Assembly: GCA_028571685.1 (NCBI GenBank)
Contig: CM053154.1
Span: 13,982,001-14,046,000, forward strand
Direction of reading: 5' to 3'
DNA length: 64,000 bases
From: Heterohyrax brucei
Taxonomy: Eukaryota > Chordata > Mammalia > Hyracoidea > Procaviidae
The position numbers were made by a program, and so were the translations under genes. The notes beneath the pieces were generated by a model. That model ran no database searches and was not told where the DNA came from. It saw only the letters and a list, made by a program, of their open reading frames with translations. Positions 32,190 through 44,384 of this stretch are shown here, one piece after another. The stretch's first letter is position 1. Every line of letters begins with the position of its first letter.

Positions 32190-32375
32190 CGTACATGCAT
32201 TGCCTCATTTAATCCTCATAAAACTCAATGAGGAAGGTATGATTGTCATTCTTGTTTTATAGACAGTGAGACTAAGATGCAGAGTATCTTACCTTGCTTA
32301 AGAATACATCACCTGTACAAAGCAGAGACTAGTCTCAGGCCCTGGCCAGGCTGACTTGAATGTTTAGCATCTCAT
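32190..32375 (-). mobile_element. MIR fragment
   Basis: TTGCCTCATTTAATCCTCAT, CAATGAGGAAGGTATGATTG, TTTTATAGACAGTGAGAC and CCAGGCTGACTTGAATG: reverse-complement MIR. Confidence 0.8.
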
Positions 32376-32445
32376 TCACCGAAAGGAATTTGAATTGATG
32401 TTCAGCTGTGCAGCTACATGGGAATTCCAGGTACCTATTGCTGAA

Positions 32446-32610
32446 CAGGAAACCTTGGTGGCACAATGGTTAAGTGTTACAGCTGTTAACCAAAAGGTTG
32501 GCAGTTCAAATCTGCCAGGTGCTCCTTGGATACTCTATGGAGCCATCCTACTCTGTCTCATAGGGAGTTGGAATTGACTCAAGAGCACTGGGTTTGGTGT
32601 TTGGTTTTAT
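32446..32610 (+). mobile_element. AfroSINE-type SINE, short variant
   Basis: GGAAACCTTGGTGGCACAAT, CCAAAAGGTTGGCAGTTC, AATCTGCCAGGTGCTCC, and tail GCACTGGGTTTGGTGTTTGG. Near full length. Confidence 0.93.
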
Positions 32611-34857
32611 TGATATACGACAACCCCCTCCAAAATGAGTGTTGTGAAACAATGACCATTTTATAATGCTCTTGTCTTTGTGAGTCAAGGAAACGCAGGC
32701 ACAGTGTGGTAGAGATGACTCATCTCTACTCAGAATGATTCAAATGGTTAGCAATGACTTGTAGGATTTACCTGGAATATTATAACATGGGCCTTGGTTC
32801 TGGTTCTTGGCTGGGTTTCTTGGTTCTTTTCTCCATCATAGGAATTTACACATGAGTGTCCAGAACGACTGTCTCACTTGTGTATCTAGCACTGGGCTTG
32901 GAAAGTAGGTCAAGGATCTCTTTCTCTACATAGCCGTTCTACAAGGCTAGCTTGGGCTTCCTCACAGCCTGGTAGTCTCAGGGCCATTAGTCTGTTTACA
33001 TGGCAACTGGCTTCCTCCAGAAAGAGCAACACAAATTTATCGAGGCCAGGGACGGAAGCAGCCACAATATCACTTCTTTTTTAGTCAAAGTAGTCACAGA
33101 GACCATGTAGATTCAAGGAGAGGAAATGTAGACTCCACTTTGGATGTGGGGAGTATCAAAAAATTGTGACCACTTCAATCAATCATTATCAGATGCATCA
33201 CAATGAGTCTCTTTCAGTGCTTCAGAATAATACATATATGTGTGTTTTATCCTAGATTTGATTTATATTTAGGATAAACACTTCCTAGAACTCTAATGCT
33301 ATCACTGTATTGCACGAGTTGTCAGATCCTTAAAATAACTGGTATATTTATTTTCCTTCTGTCTGTCAAACAAGTGTCTTTTGTAGAAAATACTGAAAAC
33401 TGTGCCTTTTAAAAGGCTTTCTTCTCTATCAGAAGAAGAATATTTTACCTGCTATAATATGTCCAGGTTCCAACCGTGAGCATATTTGTTTGGAGTCAAG
33501 GAGAAGATGGGAATTTACTGCTTCTTCACTCCCTTCAAAAATACTGCACCGTAATTCCTCTAACTCCCATGAATCATCTTTTGAAAGTCTTGAGTTATAT
33601 ACCGAGTCCTCATCTGGACTCAATTCTTTGAATTTCAGATTCCTTTTGTGTGATGGAGAACAAACCCTGCAGCACCAGCTCTACCTGGCTTGTGTGTGTG
33701 CAACATGCTAAAACATGGGACCCATCCTGATGAACATGTATGTACAATGATGAGATGAGATGGAACCCATTCTGACCCTGAATTACAGACAAAGTGCCCT
33801 ACTCTTGGCTTTTATCGGGTACATAGAATCTCCCATGCCTGAAACATTTCTCAGGTCTGAGTTGCCACTGTCTGCCTGTGTAGTTTTGCAAGAAGCAGGG
33901 AGCATAGCAGAGCCAGTCATGGGCTTTTGCTTGGAAATACAGGGTGATGAATTTTTCTACTTAATTTGGTTGCTTGTGTGTATGTTTAAGAGGCCCAAAT
34001 ACAGAAATAAAACAGTCTGAGTAAAACAGTCTGAAAATACAAAACTTGATAAGAAAGAAAGTGTTTGAGAGCAAATGATTTGTTAGCAGAATGTAACACC
34101 AAGTTTATTGAGGTGCTCAATAGTGGCTTTCCAATAGACCCAAGAAAATGTACCAGTTGATCTGAGTCTTCAAGTCTGGATGCAGATGGCATGGAACATC
34201 ATTTCCTCAACTGGGCAAGGGTCTGGCTCTTTTCTTTGTGGTTGGAAATTACTGTTGCCTGTTACCTATGTGTAAGGCACCTTAGCTTGAGGAACTAAAT
34301 TAAAACCAAAAAACACTAGAATACTCATTTCTAGCCTGTAACAAGATTCCAACCCAATTTGGTAGGTCAGTCCTAGAGACAAGATGATGACGAGGTGCTA
34401 GGTGAATGGTGTAGACATGCCTCTGCTCCTGGGTTGGTCGGTTTGTTTTAGTTAGGTCTGAGATGTGGAAGGGGGAGAAATTCCAGAAACAAGGGGAGAA
34501 GAGAGAAGTGTGAGGGTGGTCTTCATTAGGGCATGTTTGAGGGGCCATCATAGAGGCACTACAGGATTGTTATTGGGTAGGGAGTTTGTAGAAGGGCACA
34601 GTAGAAAATGGGGCCCAAGAGGTTGTGTGTTGAGACTGGAACTTTATTTAACAAGGAATGAGAGCTCCTAAGGTCAGCTCACAGGAGGAAGAGTTCACCT
34701 TTTAGGAAGATGCCTCCTGCAACATCATACAAAATGGATGGCAAAGAAGAGATCTACACAAAGCGGTGACAGAGAATTCATTTAGAGAGAAATGTTCCCT
34801 TTTTTGTTTAAATGACAGACCCTGACATGGGAATAACTAATTTACATCCTCTTGATC
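32611..34857. other. Unique sequence, AT-rich
   Basis: 2.2 kb with no recognised gene or repeat. Short ORFs such as 33490-33711 (+) have no domain. Confidence 0.4.
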
Positions 34858-34998
34858 TGTTTTGGAACCCTGGCAGTAAAGTGGTTAAGCGTTCAGCTGC
34901 TAACCAAAAAGGTCGACAGTTCGAATCTACCAGCTGTTCCTTGGAGATCTATGTTGTCAGAATTGACTTGAGGACTATGAGTTTGGGTTTTTCTTTTG
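34858..34998 (+). mobile_element. AfroSINE-type SINE, internally deleted
   Basis: TTTTGGAACCCTGGCAGTAA head and CAGCTGCTAACC..AGGTCGACAGTTCGAATC are well kept. About 25 bp of the GGGGCAGTTCTACTCTGTCC block is missing before TTGTCAGAATTGACTTGAG. Confidence 0.88.
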
Positions 34999-36389
34999 TT
35001 TGATCTGTTTATAATTAATGTGGTCAAGTAAATGTTCACAATCTAAAGTCAGCCAAGTTTAAGATTTGTCTTCCCTGGGGATTTCCCGCCATAACTATGG
35101 AGCCATTATTCAACATCTCTGAGCATTTTCTGAGTCACTGCACCGATTTACTTTCTCTACCTCCAATTTATGATGCAGAACGGAAAATGCCATTTGTTTT
35201 ATTCACACAAAAAAGAAAGTATCTCACAATTCTAAAATGCCGCGTTTACTCAAAACTATAAAATTTAGCTTTGTGTCTGTGTAAAGACGATTGAAACCCT
35301 TTGGTAAAATGGCTACTTATCCAAAGGAGGGAAACGTTCGAATTTAAATCTTAGACATGAAGAATCCATATGGTAACAAACAAATAACAGACAGCCCAGC
35401 AACAAAAAGCAACTGCAAAGTTTTCATGAAGCTAGAGACAGGGTGTATTTGTCTTAGCATTCAAAACTGGAAACATCCTTTGAGGTCAGATTTTCACAAA
35501 ATTTTTAAGTTATAAGTGAGGCTATTGAACATCAGGGAGATTTCAGGGCCCGTCACCTGTCTGGTTGGTGGCCGGGAAATATGGTGCCAAATCCCCCTCC
35601 CCCTCCAACTTCTGGTGTTCTGCCGGATGCTGGCTCACCAGGTCCCTGTGTGGTGATGGGCTCTTTTGGCAATAAGTCTCATCAATTCCCTCATCTACTA
35701 ATTGAGGACTGAAGTAGAAAGGTACTAAGGACCCTTGCAGGCTAGAATCCCATGAAGAACCAATTCCTAAAGTTAGTCACAAATTTCTTTATCCTCTCTG
35801 GCTCTCACTTACTTCAACTTAAAATGGACCAGTATTGGCTTTGTCCACTTTACGACATTTTGGTTAAAGTAAAGAAGATTGATCTCATGTGAAGTTTCTT
35901 TGAAAATAATGATTTTGCTTTGAACACTTCCATATTTGTTAAGTTATTCTTCAGTGAGTTGTGGATAGGTTTCATGTATGTGGTTGAGTATGAACTTGTT
36001 TTTAAGGCATGTGGTTAATATGTATACTGAAGGCTATGGTATGCTTATGCTGGCCCATAGAGGGTTAGAAGAGCATGATAATTATTCTAAATATGTTCTG
36101 TGTCAAATGTATTATTTACCAGCATAGAAGAGGTGTGTCTTCCTTACCTCTACAAGTGTGAGCCAACAGACACCACCATGTAGAAAGAATCTCTGGCAGT
36201 GCTGAAGAGGTAAGTGGGAAAAGCCCTTCTACCCAGCAAAAGCTTATAGCTGGAGAAGGAAGGGAAACAAGTGCAAAGTCATTAACATCCCAGCTTGAGT
36301 CAAATACAGGCTAATTGCTAACCCTGGCTGATAGACACCCAGGATCGACTATGTAGATCTCCCCTATGAGTAGCAACTGGTATACAAAT
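34999..36389. other. Unique sequence, AT-rich
   Basis: No gene or repeat recognised; no ORF of note. Confidence 0.4.
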
Positions 36390-36556
36390 CACTGACTAAA
36401 TTTTGGTCAAGCCCAAAGTTTGGAGGTTCAAACTCACCCACACGCACCTCAGAAGACGGCTCTGGTGATCTGCTTCTGAAAGGTCACAGCCTTGGAAATC
36501 CTACGGAGCAGTTCTGCACACATGAATTGGAATCAACAATGACGAGCAACAACATG
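36390..36556 (+). mobile_element. SINE, 'CTCGGAAGAAAGG' variant, diverged
   Basis: GTTTGGAGGTTCAAACTCAC, GCACCTCAGAAGACGGC, TGGTGATCTGCTTCTGAAA and GAAATCCTACGGAGCAG. The head is weak. Confidence 0.75.
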
Positions 36557-36671
36557 CCTATTACATTCAGCTGAGAGCTCTTGGGAGCCATTGTCCATTT
36601 ACTCTTAAAATGCATGTCTTACCTCTCCCCATCTGTAGTAACACTGGCCTCTTGTACCCAGTTTTGGCCAC

Positions 36672-37210
36672 TGTCTTAGGCTGGGTTTTCTAGGGAAGCA
36701 AAACCAGTAACCCGTGTAGGTACAAGGAAAGATTTATAATATATATATAGATAGATAGATACAAATATAAGAAACAGCTCACGTAATCACAGAAGCTGAG
36801 TGTCCCAAGCTCTGGCACAAGCCTCACGTGTTCATGGAAGCTGAGGAACCCAAGGTCAGCAAGTCAGAGACCAGAGTTACAGATCACCGGTTGTGTAAGT
36901 CAGTGGATCCCAAGCTGGTGGCAAGACGAAGCAACAGAGGCTGGTGAATCCAGGATCAGCAGGTCAGGGAGCAGGACTCTCAAGTGCCTACTGTAAGGAC
37001 TGATGAGTCCAACAGCTGCTAGTTCAAGTCCCAGAACCAGACCCTGGGAGTAGAGAGCAGAAGCTCCTAGCCATGTGAGTGACCAGCCACCGTAGTGAAA
37101 GGTCGCAAGATGAGAGCCGAGGGGCAGGGAGCCACCACAAACCCCACCCTGCCACTTAATACAGCAGCCAAATACGTAGTATTCAAGTTGACATAATCCT
37201 GACTACCACA
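36672..37210 (-). mobile_element. Solo LTR, endogenous-retrovirus type
   Basis: In reverse complement it begins TGTGGTAGTCAGGATTATGT and ends ...CCTAAGACA (TG..CA). The plus strand starts TGTCTTAGGCTGGGTTTTCT and AGGGAAGCAAAACCAG, the mammalian 'gggttctctagagaa' LTR pattern. A short ATAG/TATA microsatellite lies inside (36738-36764). No internal genes flank it. Confidence 0.6.
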
Positions 37211-37481
37211 GCCACTCGGAAGAATAATCATCTATCTATTTCTCGTGTTCCAGTCTGAGCTTCTCTAGAGTGATTCTCATATGGCTCACATCATCCATAT
37301 TTTAAGTCAGACCTTCCTAAACTGAGCGAAAAGTCTCTCAAGCCATTTTTTTGTCCTAACAAAGATTCACTGAACTGTAAATATAGACACTGTTAAACAG
37401 GTGTTATGTTTTATTGTGTAAAGTCTCAACAACACAAATAAATAAAATTTTTTAAAAACATTAAAATGGTGGATTTTGAGT

Positions 37482-37640
37482 TATATAGTGGTGCAGGAGG
37501 TTAAGTGCTATGCCTGCTAACCAAAAGGTTAGTGGTTCAAATCTGCCAGGTGCTTCTTGGAAACTCTATGGAGGCAATTTTGCTCTGTCCTATAGGGTAG
37601 CTATGTGGAATCGACTTGACAACAGTGGATTTGGTTGTTG
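37482..37640 (+). mobile_element. AfroSINE-type SINE, short variant
   Basis: GTTAAGTGCTATGCCTGC, CAAAAGGTTAGTGGTTC, AATCTGCCAGGTGCTTC, CTCTGTCCTATAGGGTAGC and GACAACAGTGGATTTGG. Confidence 0.92.
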
Positions 37641-37927
37641 CTGCAGTGTACCGTAATAATTTAAGTAAGCAAGTGAGAAAATTAGGAATGGAATGGGGAA
37701 GGAGTTTGCCAAACACAACAGTGTGAGGTCGATAACTAAAGTATTTGCCATAAGGTATTCCCCACTTTTTTAGAAGGAGGCAGGCAAACTTGGGGTTATA
37801 GCCCTTTAGTAGGCAAAGTTGCTATGATGAGAAGCTGGGACTCTAGGGTCAGACCACCAGGGCTTGAATCCTGGTTGATTCTACTACTTATTAGCTGTGT
37901 TATTCAGGGCAAATCATTTAACCTCTA

Positions 37928-38018
37928 TCCACCAAATGCTTCTTGGAAGCTCTATGGGGCATTTCTACGCTGTCCTATAGGGTTGCTATGAGTTAGAATT
38001 GACTCAAAGGTAGCAAGT
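37928..38018 (+). mobile_element. AfroSINE 3' half, inside the MIR
   Basis: CACCAAATGCTTCTTGG, TCTATGGGGCATTTCTACGC, TGTCCTATAGGGTTGC; 5' truncated. Confidence 0.82.
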
Positions 38019-38025
38019 ACTGTAA

Positions 38026-38210
38026 GGTGTGGTGGCACAGTACTCAATTGCTCAGTTGCTAGCCAAAGTCAGCAGTTTGAAGCTTGGGAAAAGGAATGGT
38101 GGTCTTCCCTAAAGACTACAGTCTTGGAAACCCTATGGGACAGTTCTACCCTGCCCTGTAGGGTCACTATGAATTGGAATTGCCTTCATGGCAGTGGCTT
38201 TTTGCTGTCA
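38026..38210 (+). mobile_element. AfroSINE-type SINE, inside the MIR
   Basis: GGTGTGGTGGCACAGTAC, TTGCTCAGTTGCTAGCC, ACAGTCTTGGAAACCCTATG and GGCAGTGGCTTTTTGC. Head incomplete. Confidence 0.85.
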
Positions 38211-38259
38211 TTGTTGTTATTTTATGCCTCAATTTCCTCACCTGTCAGACGGGAATAGT

Positions 38260-38422
38260 GGCTATTTGGCGGCACAGTAGTTAAGAGCTTGGCTGCTAAC
38301 CAAAAGATGGGCAGCTGGAATCCACCAACTGATCGTTGGAAACCCTATGGGGTGGTTCTGCTCAATTCTATAGGGTTGCTGTGAGTCAGTGTCAGTCCCA
38401 TGACAATGGCTTTTGGTTTGAT
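38260..38422 (+). mobile_element. AfroSINE-type SINE, inside the MIR
   Basis: GGCTATTTGGCGGCACAG, AGCTTGGCTGCTAACC, GTTGGAAACCCTATGGGG and GACAATGGCTTTTGG. A further SINE scrap (CTACCCTATAGGAATTGAC...) lies at 38452-38490. Confidence 0.88.
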
Positions 38423-38490
38423 GCATATAAAGCACGTGGTATAAGGTAAGTTAGCTACCCTATAGGAATTGACTTGACAACAGTGGATTA

Positions 38491-40315
38491 AGTGACAGTT
38501 AGCCATGAAAATATTCATTATGCCAGGGTGAGAAGGCAGAGCTATAAAGAAATGATAAAATTCTGGCATGAGAGGGGGTTGTGAAGGAGCCATGAAGGCT
38601 GGCTGGGAGCCTGGGAAATGCTTTGAGGAAGGGATGGTAGCTGGAAGGATTTGAACATGTGGAGATGAGTGGGAGGGTGCTGCGTTCAGCCAATCAGGGA
38701 AGTGTAGGGCTTTGGTGAAACAGGGACCAGACAAATTTTGCTAAAGCACAGGGAAGAAAGAAGTGTGTGGGACTGATGGGAAAGATAGGGCAGGTCCAAC
38801 TGTGGACATCGGGGTCAAGACGCTAACTCAACTTGACATGTGGGATCATGCCAGCTACTCACGTTCTGTTACTGGAGTTGGCACAGATTCTCCATAGGAT
38901 GCTAGTGGCAGAGGCAGAGGGCATTCCTTGGACTCCATTGGAGCTCAGACAAGCCTGTGCCCTGTATCTCCGCCAGCTCTGTCGCTGTTTCTCCTCATGT
39001 CTGTTGGTTGTCAACCTTGTTATAAATTTAGTGACTCTGCTTTGATGTACCTCAAACATTTCGTCATCTCTCCTGTTGGGTAGAACCAGAACTGCCCACT
39101 GTTTGGGCTTTGTCCAGCCTTAGATGTTTTATTCCAAACTCCTACTTTTACAACCCTGCAATCATACATCTCTCTACCCCCTCATTTCTTTATCTATAAG
39201 TATGGTTATATATGTGACTCTGTGTCTGGTCCACTGTGACCCCTGGATCACTTCCAGCCTGTCTCAGGGATCCTCAGGCCTTCTAAATCTTATTCTGGGC
39301 TAATTTGCTTCCTCCTTCTTTGCAGGGCACTGTGACGAACTCACATGGTACTGTGCAGTATCAGAGATGTGGCAGGCCACTCTCCCCCAGCCACAGTCGT
39401 AAAATTAAGAATGGTAAGACTCTCTTGATGAATTTCATTTGCCAGCTTTTAAATCCATTAAAGAAAACGCCTGTTTAAATCATTCTTTTGCAAGCATATT
39501 TGTAAATAATACATAAAAAAACACTTCATCTAATTATTCTTACCACAGCTGAATGTTAACAGATTGAAGACGAGATTTATGTTTAGACAGCATTGAGGTA
39601 CTAATTTTTTGCCAACAATAAAGGCTGCAATTGACAAAAATTAAAACAGAAAATGTAGACCCACAAAAAAAATTAATTTGCACCCGGCTTAATAGTTGTG
39701 CTAAGTAAATCCGGTCTCTCCCCGGCTGCCTAAGAGAAGCCATAAAAATTTCTGAGCAGAATCTGGAGTTGAAGATTCCACGCTAATTGCTTTCCCACCC
39801 CTTTCCCTCATCCCCTTTTCGGTCATCTCCACTGCGGAGGGACATGCAGTTTCCATATCCAAGATGCTTTTAGCTCTGCTGGGGTGAGGGAGTTGGGGGA
39901 GGAGAGGAGCGGGCCAGGGAGCCACATAAATAAATGGGAATTTCTGCATGGACATGAGGATTTTCTTCTTCATTTTTAAAAAATGAGAATAAGGCACGAG
40001 TATAAATTCCAAAAAAGAGCAATTTATTTAAGTCGATCATTTTTGGCAACACAATAGAACGCACATTGGGATGAACAGTCACAAATCACTTCCCTTCCCA
40101 CTGTTTACTCCACCATATGCTGTGGAGAATACAATTCACATGCCGAAGTTTCGCCTCCTTGCAATGTGAGAAAGCATATTGCCGTATCAGCAGCCTGGTC
40201 ACCCAGCCAACGCTTTTAGGAGTGGTGAGGGTGGGGAGAAAGAGGAAGTAGGAAATGCAGCCCTCCTCCTGGTCAGAATATGCTGAAAAACCCATAGAAT
40301 CTTGAAGCTTGTTTT
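38491..40315. other. Unique sequence; AT-rich around 39.4-39.7 kb
   Basis: 1.8 kb with no recognised repeat or gene. ORFs at 38734-38345 (-, 129 codons, overlapping a SINE) and 38833-39045 (+, 70 codons) have no domain. Confidence 0.4.
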
Positions 40316-40522
40316 GAACCCGTTGCCGTGGAGTCAGCTTCAATCCTGGTGAGCCTTTGGGTGATGGAGTATAACTGTGTGTGCCCTAGGGTTTTCAATA
40401 GCTAATTTCTTGTAAGGAGGTCACCAGGCCTTTCTACAAAGGTACCTTTGGTGGTCTTGAACCTCCAGTCTTTGGGTTGGCAACTGAGAGCATTAACTGT
40501 TGACACCATCCAGGGACTCCTT
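40316..40522 (-). mobile_element. SINE, old long variant
   Basis: GAACCCGTTGCCGTGGAGTC, GTGCCCTAGGGTTTTC, GTCACCAGGCCTTTC, GGTTGGCAACTGAGAGC and head CACCATCCAGGGACTCC. Confidence 0.8.
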
Positions 40523-40654
40523 GAAGACTATTTTCTGCTCAGCACTAACAGACTGGACTGAACTCCACTGGCTACTTCCCACACTGATTTTCCTGAACTC
40601 TCAGAACTTTTAGGCAGAAGAGAATCTTAAGGGTCAACCAGGCAAGTATGTGGC

Positions 40655-41290
40655 ATGGATATGCTATGTTCTGGAATGAGCAGTGTTCTCCAAAAGTATG
40701 TGTGGTAGATCCAAAGCCCTGTAATTGTGGACAGAATCCTTGTGGTGCGGTGATTAAGTGCTCAGCTGCTGACCAAAAGGTTGGCAGTTCAAATTCACCA
40801 TTGGCTTCTTGGAAACCCTAAGGAGGCAATTCTCTTCTGTCCTACAATGTCACTATGAGTCAGAATCAACTCTGCCAATATGTCTTTTTTGTTTTTAAAT
40901 TTATACTTGTGGAGGTATCCCATTTGGGAACAGGACTTTCTTTGTTATGTTACTAAGGCTAAGTGTAGGGTGTGTTTAAGCCAATCGACTTTGAGATCTG
41001 AAAAGAGCAGGTTAGGCACAGAGAGCACAGCAGAAATGGAAGGGTAGACAGATGCCACATGAAGATCACCAAGGGACTGAGGGACAGTCACTGGAAAGAG
41101 ACAAGACCCGCCCCCTCATGCCCACTACTGCCCCATCCCACCCAGCACTGACACAGAGAGAAATCCTTTTCCTAGAGCTACAGCCCTGAATTTGGACTTC
41201 CAGCCTCCTCAGCTGTGAGAAAATAAATCTCTGTTTGTTAAAGCTACCCTCTTGGGTTTTGGTTCTAGCAGCGCCAGTAAACCACAACAT
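40655..41290 (+). mobile_element. MaLR-like LTR split by a SINE
   Basis: Same family as 19355 and 56671. The 5' part is 40655-40727; a SINE occupies 40728-40890; the rest has AGGGTGTGTTTAAGCC, CCCTGAATTTGGACTTCC, AGCCTCCTCAGCTGTGAG, an AATAAA at about 41223 and GTTAAAGCTACCCTCTTGG. Solo, long dead. Confidence 0.65.
40728..40890 (+). mobile_element. AfroSINE-type SINE inserted in an LTR
   Basis: GGACAGAATCCTTGTGGTGC, CTCAGCTGCTGACCAAAAGG, TTGGCAGTTCAAATTCACC and CCTACAATGTCACTATGAG. Confidence 0.9.
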
Positions 41291-43372
41291 CTTATGTGAG
41301 TCTCTTTGATCTGTTTGTCATTTTACATACAAAAATAACCCTCCTTCCCCAGCATCCATGAGCTACCTGAGTCTGAGTAACTTACTCAGTAGAAAGGTTA
41401 TAGTTTCCTTCACCTGGTCCTCCATGACCGGTGGGAAAGCAGATCTTAGTTCATGGTGAAATCTGTGAAAGATAACTCTGTGGCTTTCACACGATTTTGA
41501 CCTCATAGGTACTTTAAGATAACCAATCAGCTGAGCCAGACTAAAGCTGAGCGTGCCCATTCCATGCCAGCCTCCGTCCCTTGTGAACAGGACTGTTGGC
41601 TGGTCCTTGGGTCAGAGATTCCTCAATGTCACTTCCGTGTACCAGGCCCAGAGGGCCCTGGATGCAGCCAGGCCTTAGAGACACATGCTAAGTCTACTCC
41701 ATGAGAGGTCAAATATTTTATTAAGCCTGCTGTTTCAGTTGTTTAAGAAAACAACAACAACAAAAAAGTGTGTTTTTCCTTATAGTATGACAATGTTTGA
41801 AACAATATTTTAAAAGTGTTTTAATCTATTACAAAATGCTAGTTACTCTAAAAGGCAACTTCATGAAACACAAGACCAGTTTGTCTTGGGAACTCTGAGA
41901 ATCACAGGTAAGGAGTGAATTTGACTCCCCTGCATTGTGCATTGAAATCCCCGTCCGAATGAGACAGAACAGATGTGGACAAAAGGAGTCCAGGGCTCCC
42001 ATTTAATTCCAAATGAGCTTTAAGGTTCTGCTTCCTCTTGCTGATTTGAGCCTAAGCCACCTTATTGCCTAAACTCTGCAACTTGATACTGAAAGCTTGT
42101 CAAAATTAAGTGCACGCTTTATAAGTTTACATTTTTACAGTCTAACTGTTTTTCTTTGATATTTGACAGGGACACAGGTTCCCATGTCATCTGGCCTTGA
42201 AGTATTTTTTAGAACTTTCTCCTGGACCAATTTGAGGGAGCTCAAGGTTGCAGTGAATTATGGACCCTTGAAGCAGCCTGCCCAGCAGCCGGCTCTTGGG
42301 CCCGCACTTGAGGGCTAACACCTGTTGGCTGGACAGAGCAATTAATTTTTTAAAAAATGCACTAAGCCGCCCAAAATCAAAGCTAAAGGATAAAAATATA
42401 ATTTTACCCTTTGAGCTTCCAGAGCTGACCTTTGATCTCTCCCAGTGCCTGTGTGGCAGGAGGCACAGATCTTAAATTTTCTTCCGAAAGGTACAAACAC
42501 AGAGGTGACTGAATTCTTTCTGTCCTCATATCAGTCTTGCATAGTTTACTCCCACCAAGACCTAACCAGTGTAGTCACTCACAACCAAGAGGCAAATCTA
42601 CCCAATGTCCTTCTCTTTGAGAACAGTATCATGGGAATCTCCTAACTCGTACTGCTGTCCATCCCCTCATGAGGAGACATGTTCTTTACCAAAAAGGCAG
42701 CATCTGGATTTTCTGGCTGATGATTATAATGTGGCCTTTATTTTAGAATATGTCTGTACGCTAAATAGATAACTGTAAACATCAAAGAGCTAAGCGCCAA
42801 CTGTGGGCTGAGACGGGGCCACACATACAGCCTCCCGCCTTCTGCAAGCCCCTTGGTAGCCAAGACAAGGTCACTGATCAGGGTAATTTGCAGGAAAAGT
42901 CAATTTCTCCAGTACCGAAGCAGGTGTTGTGGCCCTCTACGACAATTTACTGAATCTAAATTGAGGAAGTTGGAAAAAGCAAAGGTCATGATCTGCAGGA
43001 AGAAAGGAGGAAAGAGAATCTCTTCGACTGTATTTTTAACTCCTTTTCAACCAAGGCATACTTGCCAACCAAGACGATTAATGCTGAAAGCAAAGAAATG
43101 AAAATCAGAATCTCTCGCTTAAATCAGCATCTTATCTGATTTCTTTAGAAGGAGAGGAACTCATGTTTGCTTAAATTCAAAAGGAAATAGGCTCAGTGTA
43201 CAGGACCTGAGGAGCAGCTTCTGGGAGGGATTGCTTGGAAGCAAAAATCAAACCAAGATGTCAGAACTTTCTGTCTTCTAAAAAGTCGGCATATAGCATA
43301 TGCAATACTATGTATAGCACTTAGCTTACAGTGTATGTTTTTAGTATAATAGAAACCTATGACAGATGTTTC
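41291..43372. other. Unique sequence
   Basis: 2.1 kb with no recognised repeat except A/C-rich scraps near 41750. An 82-codon Lys/Arg-rich ORF (42853-43101, +) shows no domain. Confidence 0.4.
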
Positions 43373-43695
43373 TGTTAGGTGCTGGTGAGTCGATTTCCAA
43401 CCCACAGCAGTGACAGAGTAGGACTACCCTGAGGGTTTCCTAGACTATAACCAAACAGCGCATCGCATTGGGGAAATTGGCTGCAAGAGACCTCTTTAAA
43501 ACATTCAAAAGCAAAGACTTCACTTTAAGGACTAAGGCACCCCTGAGACAAGTCATGGTGTTTCCAATTGCTTCATGCATGCAAAAGCTGAACTTAACAA
43601 CAATCTTCCCAAGAACAGATCATCAGGTCTTTGTCCCTTGGAAGAGCTGGGTGGGTTCAAACAGCCAACTTTTAGGTTATTGGCAAAGAGTCAAT
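43373..43695 (-). mobile_element. SINE interrupted by an RTE fragment
   Basis: The left part (43373-43448: TGTTAGGTGCTGGTGAGTCG ... TTTCCTAGACTATAA) and right part (about 43601-43695: ATCTTCCC..AGATCATCAGGTC, GTGGGTTCAAACAGCC) are consecutive in the long minus-strand SINE variant. The intervening ~150 bp is plus-strand RTE coding sequence. Confidence 0.75.
43449..43600 (+). mobile_element. Internal RTE fragment inside a SINE
   Basis: AGACCTCTTTAAAACATTC, AAAGCAAAGACTTCACTTT, GACTAAGGCACCCCTGAG and TGCATGCAAAAGCTGA match, in sense, the C-terminal coding block seen at 27240-27100 of the minus-strand RTE. Neither end is the RTE 3' end, unlike ordinary insertions. Confidence 0.8.
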
Positions 43696-43700
43696 AGAGG

Positions 43701-44384
43701 ACACAGCTAAAATGGAAAATACTATCTGTAAGGAAAAAGGAACACGAGGCTTGGTAATTAGAGCAGATCAGTAAAGCTCTTCAAGCTTTCCTTTTTCATC
43801 TGTAAATCTGGTGTATGTTCCAAGAGTTAAATCAGATAGTATATATGGAAGCATTCGTCAAACTTGAAATATTACTGATCATTATTAATTCTGAGGGTAT
43901 CACAGCCTGACAGTTAACAAGCATATAACTCGTGGACCATACCAGTTAGGTCGTGGTGATAGCAAGCATTCAAAGCTTAAAATAATGAGTCAGTTACGAA
44001 AAACAGTTAAGAAAATAAGCATGTAAGTAAAAAAATACTGAAGGTGGCATATGAAAGACTAACATTTAAGCAATTTCTTTGAATTTAATTTAATCCTTGA
44101 CAGGAAGGAAAAATATGCAGGCGTCAAACTAACAATGTTTTCAGCACAAAAAAGTTTATTTTCAAATGTAGGTAAAAAGCAGGCACATGGATGACTTTTT
44201 AATTAATTCAAACACACTGAGAAGACAGTACATGTAAGACTTGCTTGCACATCAATTTCTCTATTAAAAAGAAAAATCCTCATTGAAACACCATCCACAT
44301 AACACAGACTTTTGAGTTCCAACTAGCAGTTCAGCTTTGTCGAGCAATATTAAATGTAGAGAATTTCCACTTTGGAGTGTGATC
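43701..44384. other. Unique AT-rich sequence
   Basis: Nothing recognised. Confidence 0.35.

Larger units (their letters stand above)
37825..38460 (+). mobile_element. MIR split by SINE insertions
   Basis: MIR segments at 37825-37927 (GGCTTGAATCCTGGTTG, TTAGCTGTGTTATTCAGGGC, ATCATTTAACCTCT), 38211-38259 (GCCTCAATTTCCTCACCTG, TCAGACGGGAATAGTGGC) and 38422-38460 (GATGCATATAAAGCACGTGG) are consecutive in MIR, with SINEs between. The MIR is therefore older than all of them. Confidence 0.8.

Noticed and set aside
36672..37210. Possible provirus
   Set aside because: Only LTR-like sequence is present; no gag, pol or env reading frame flanks it, so a solo LTR.
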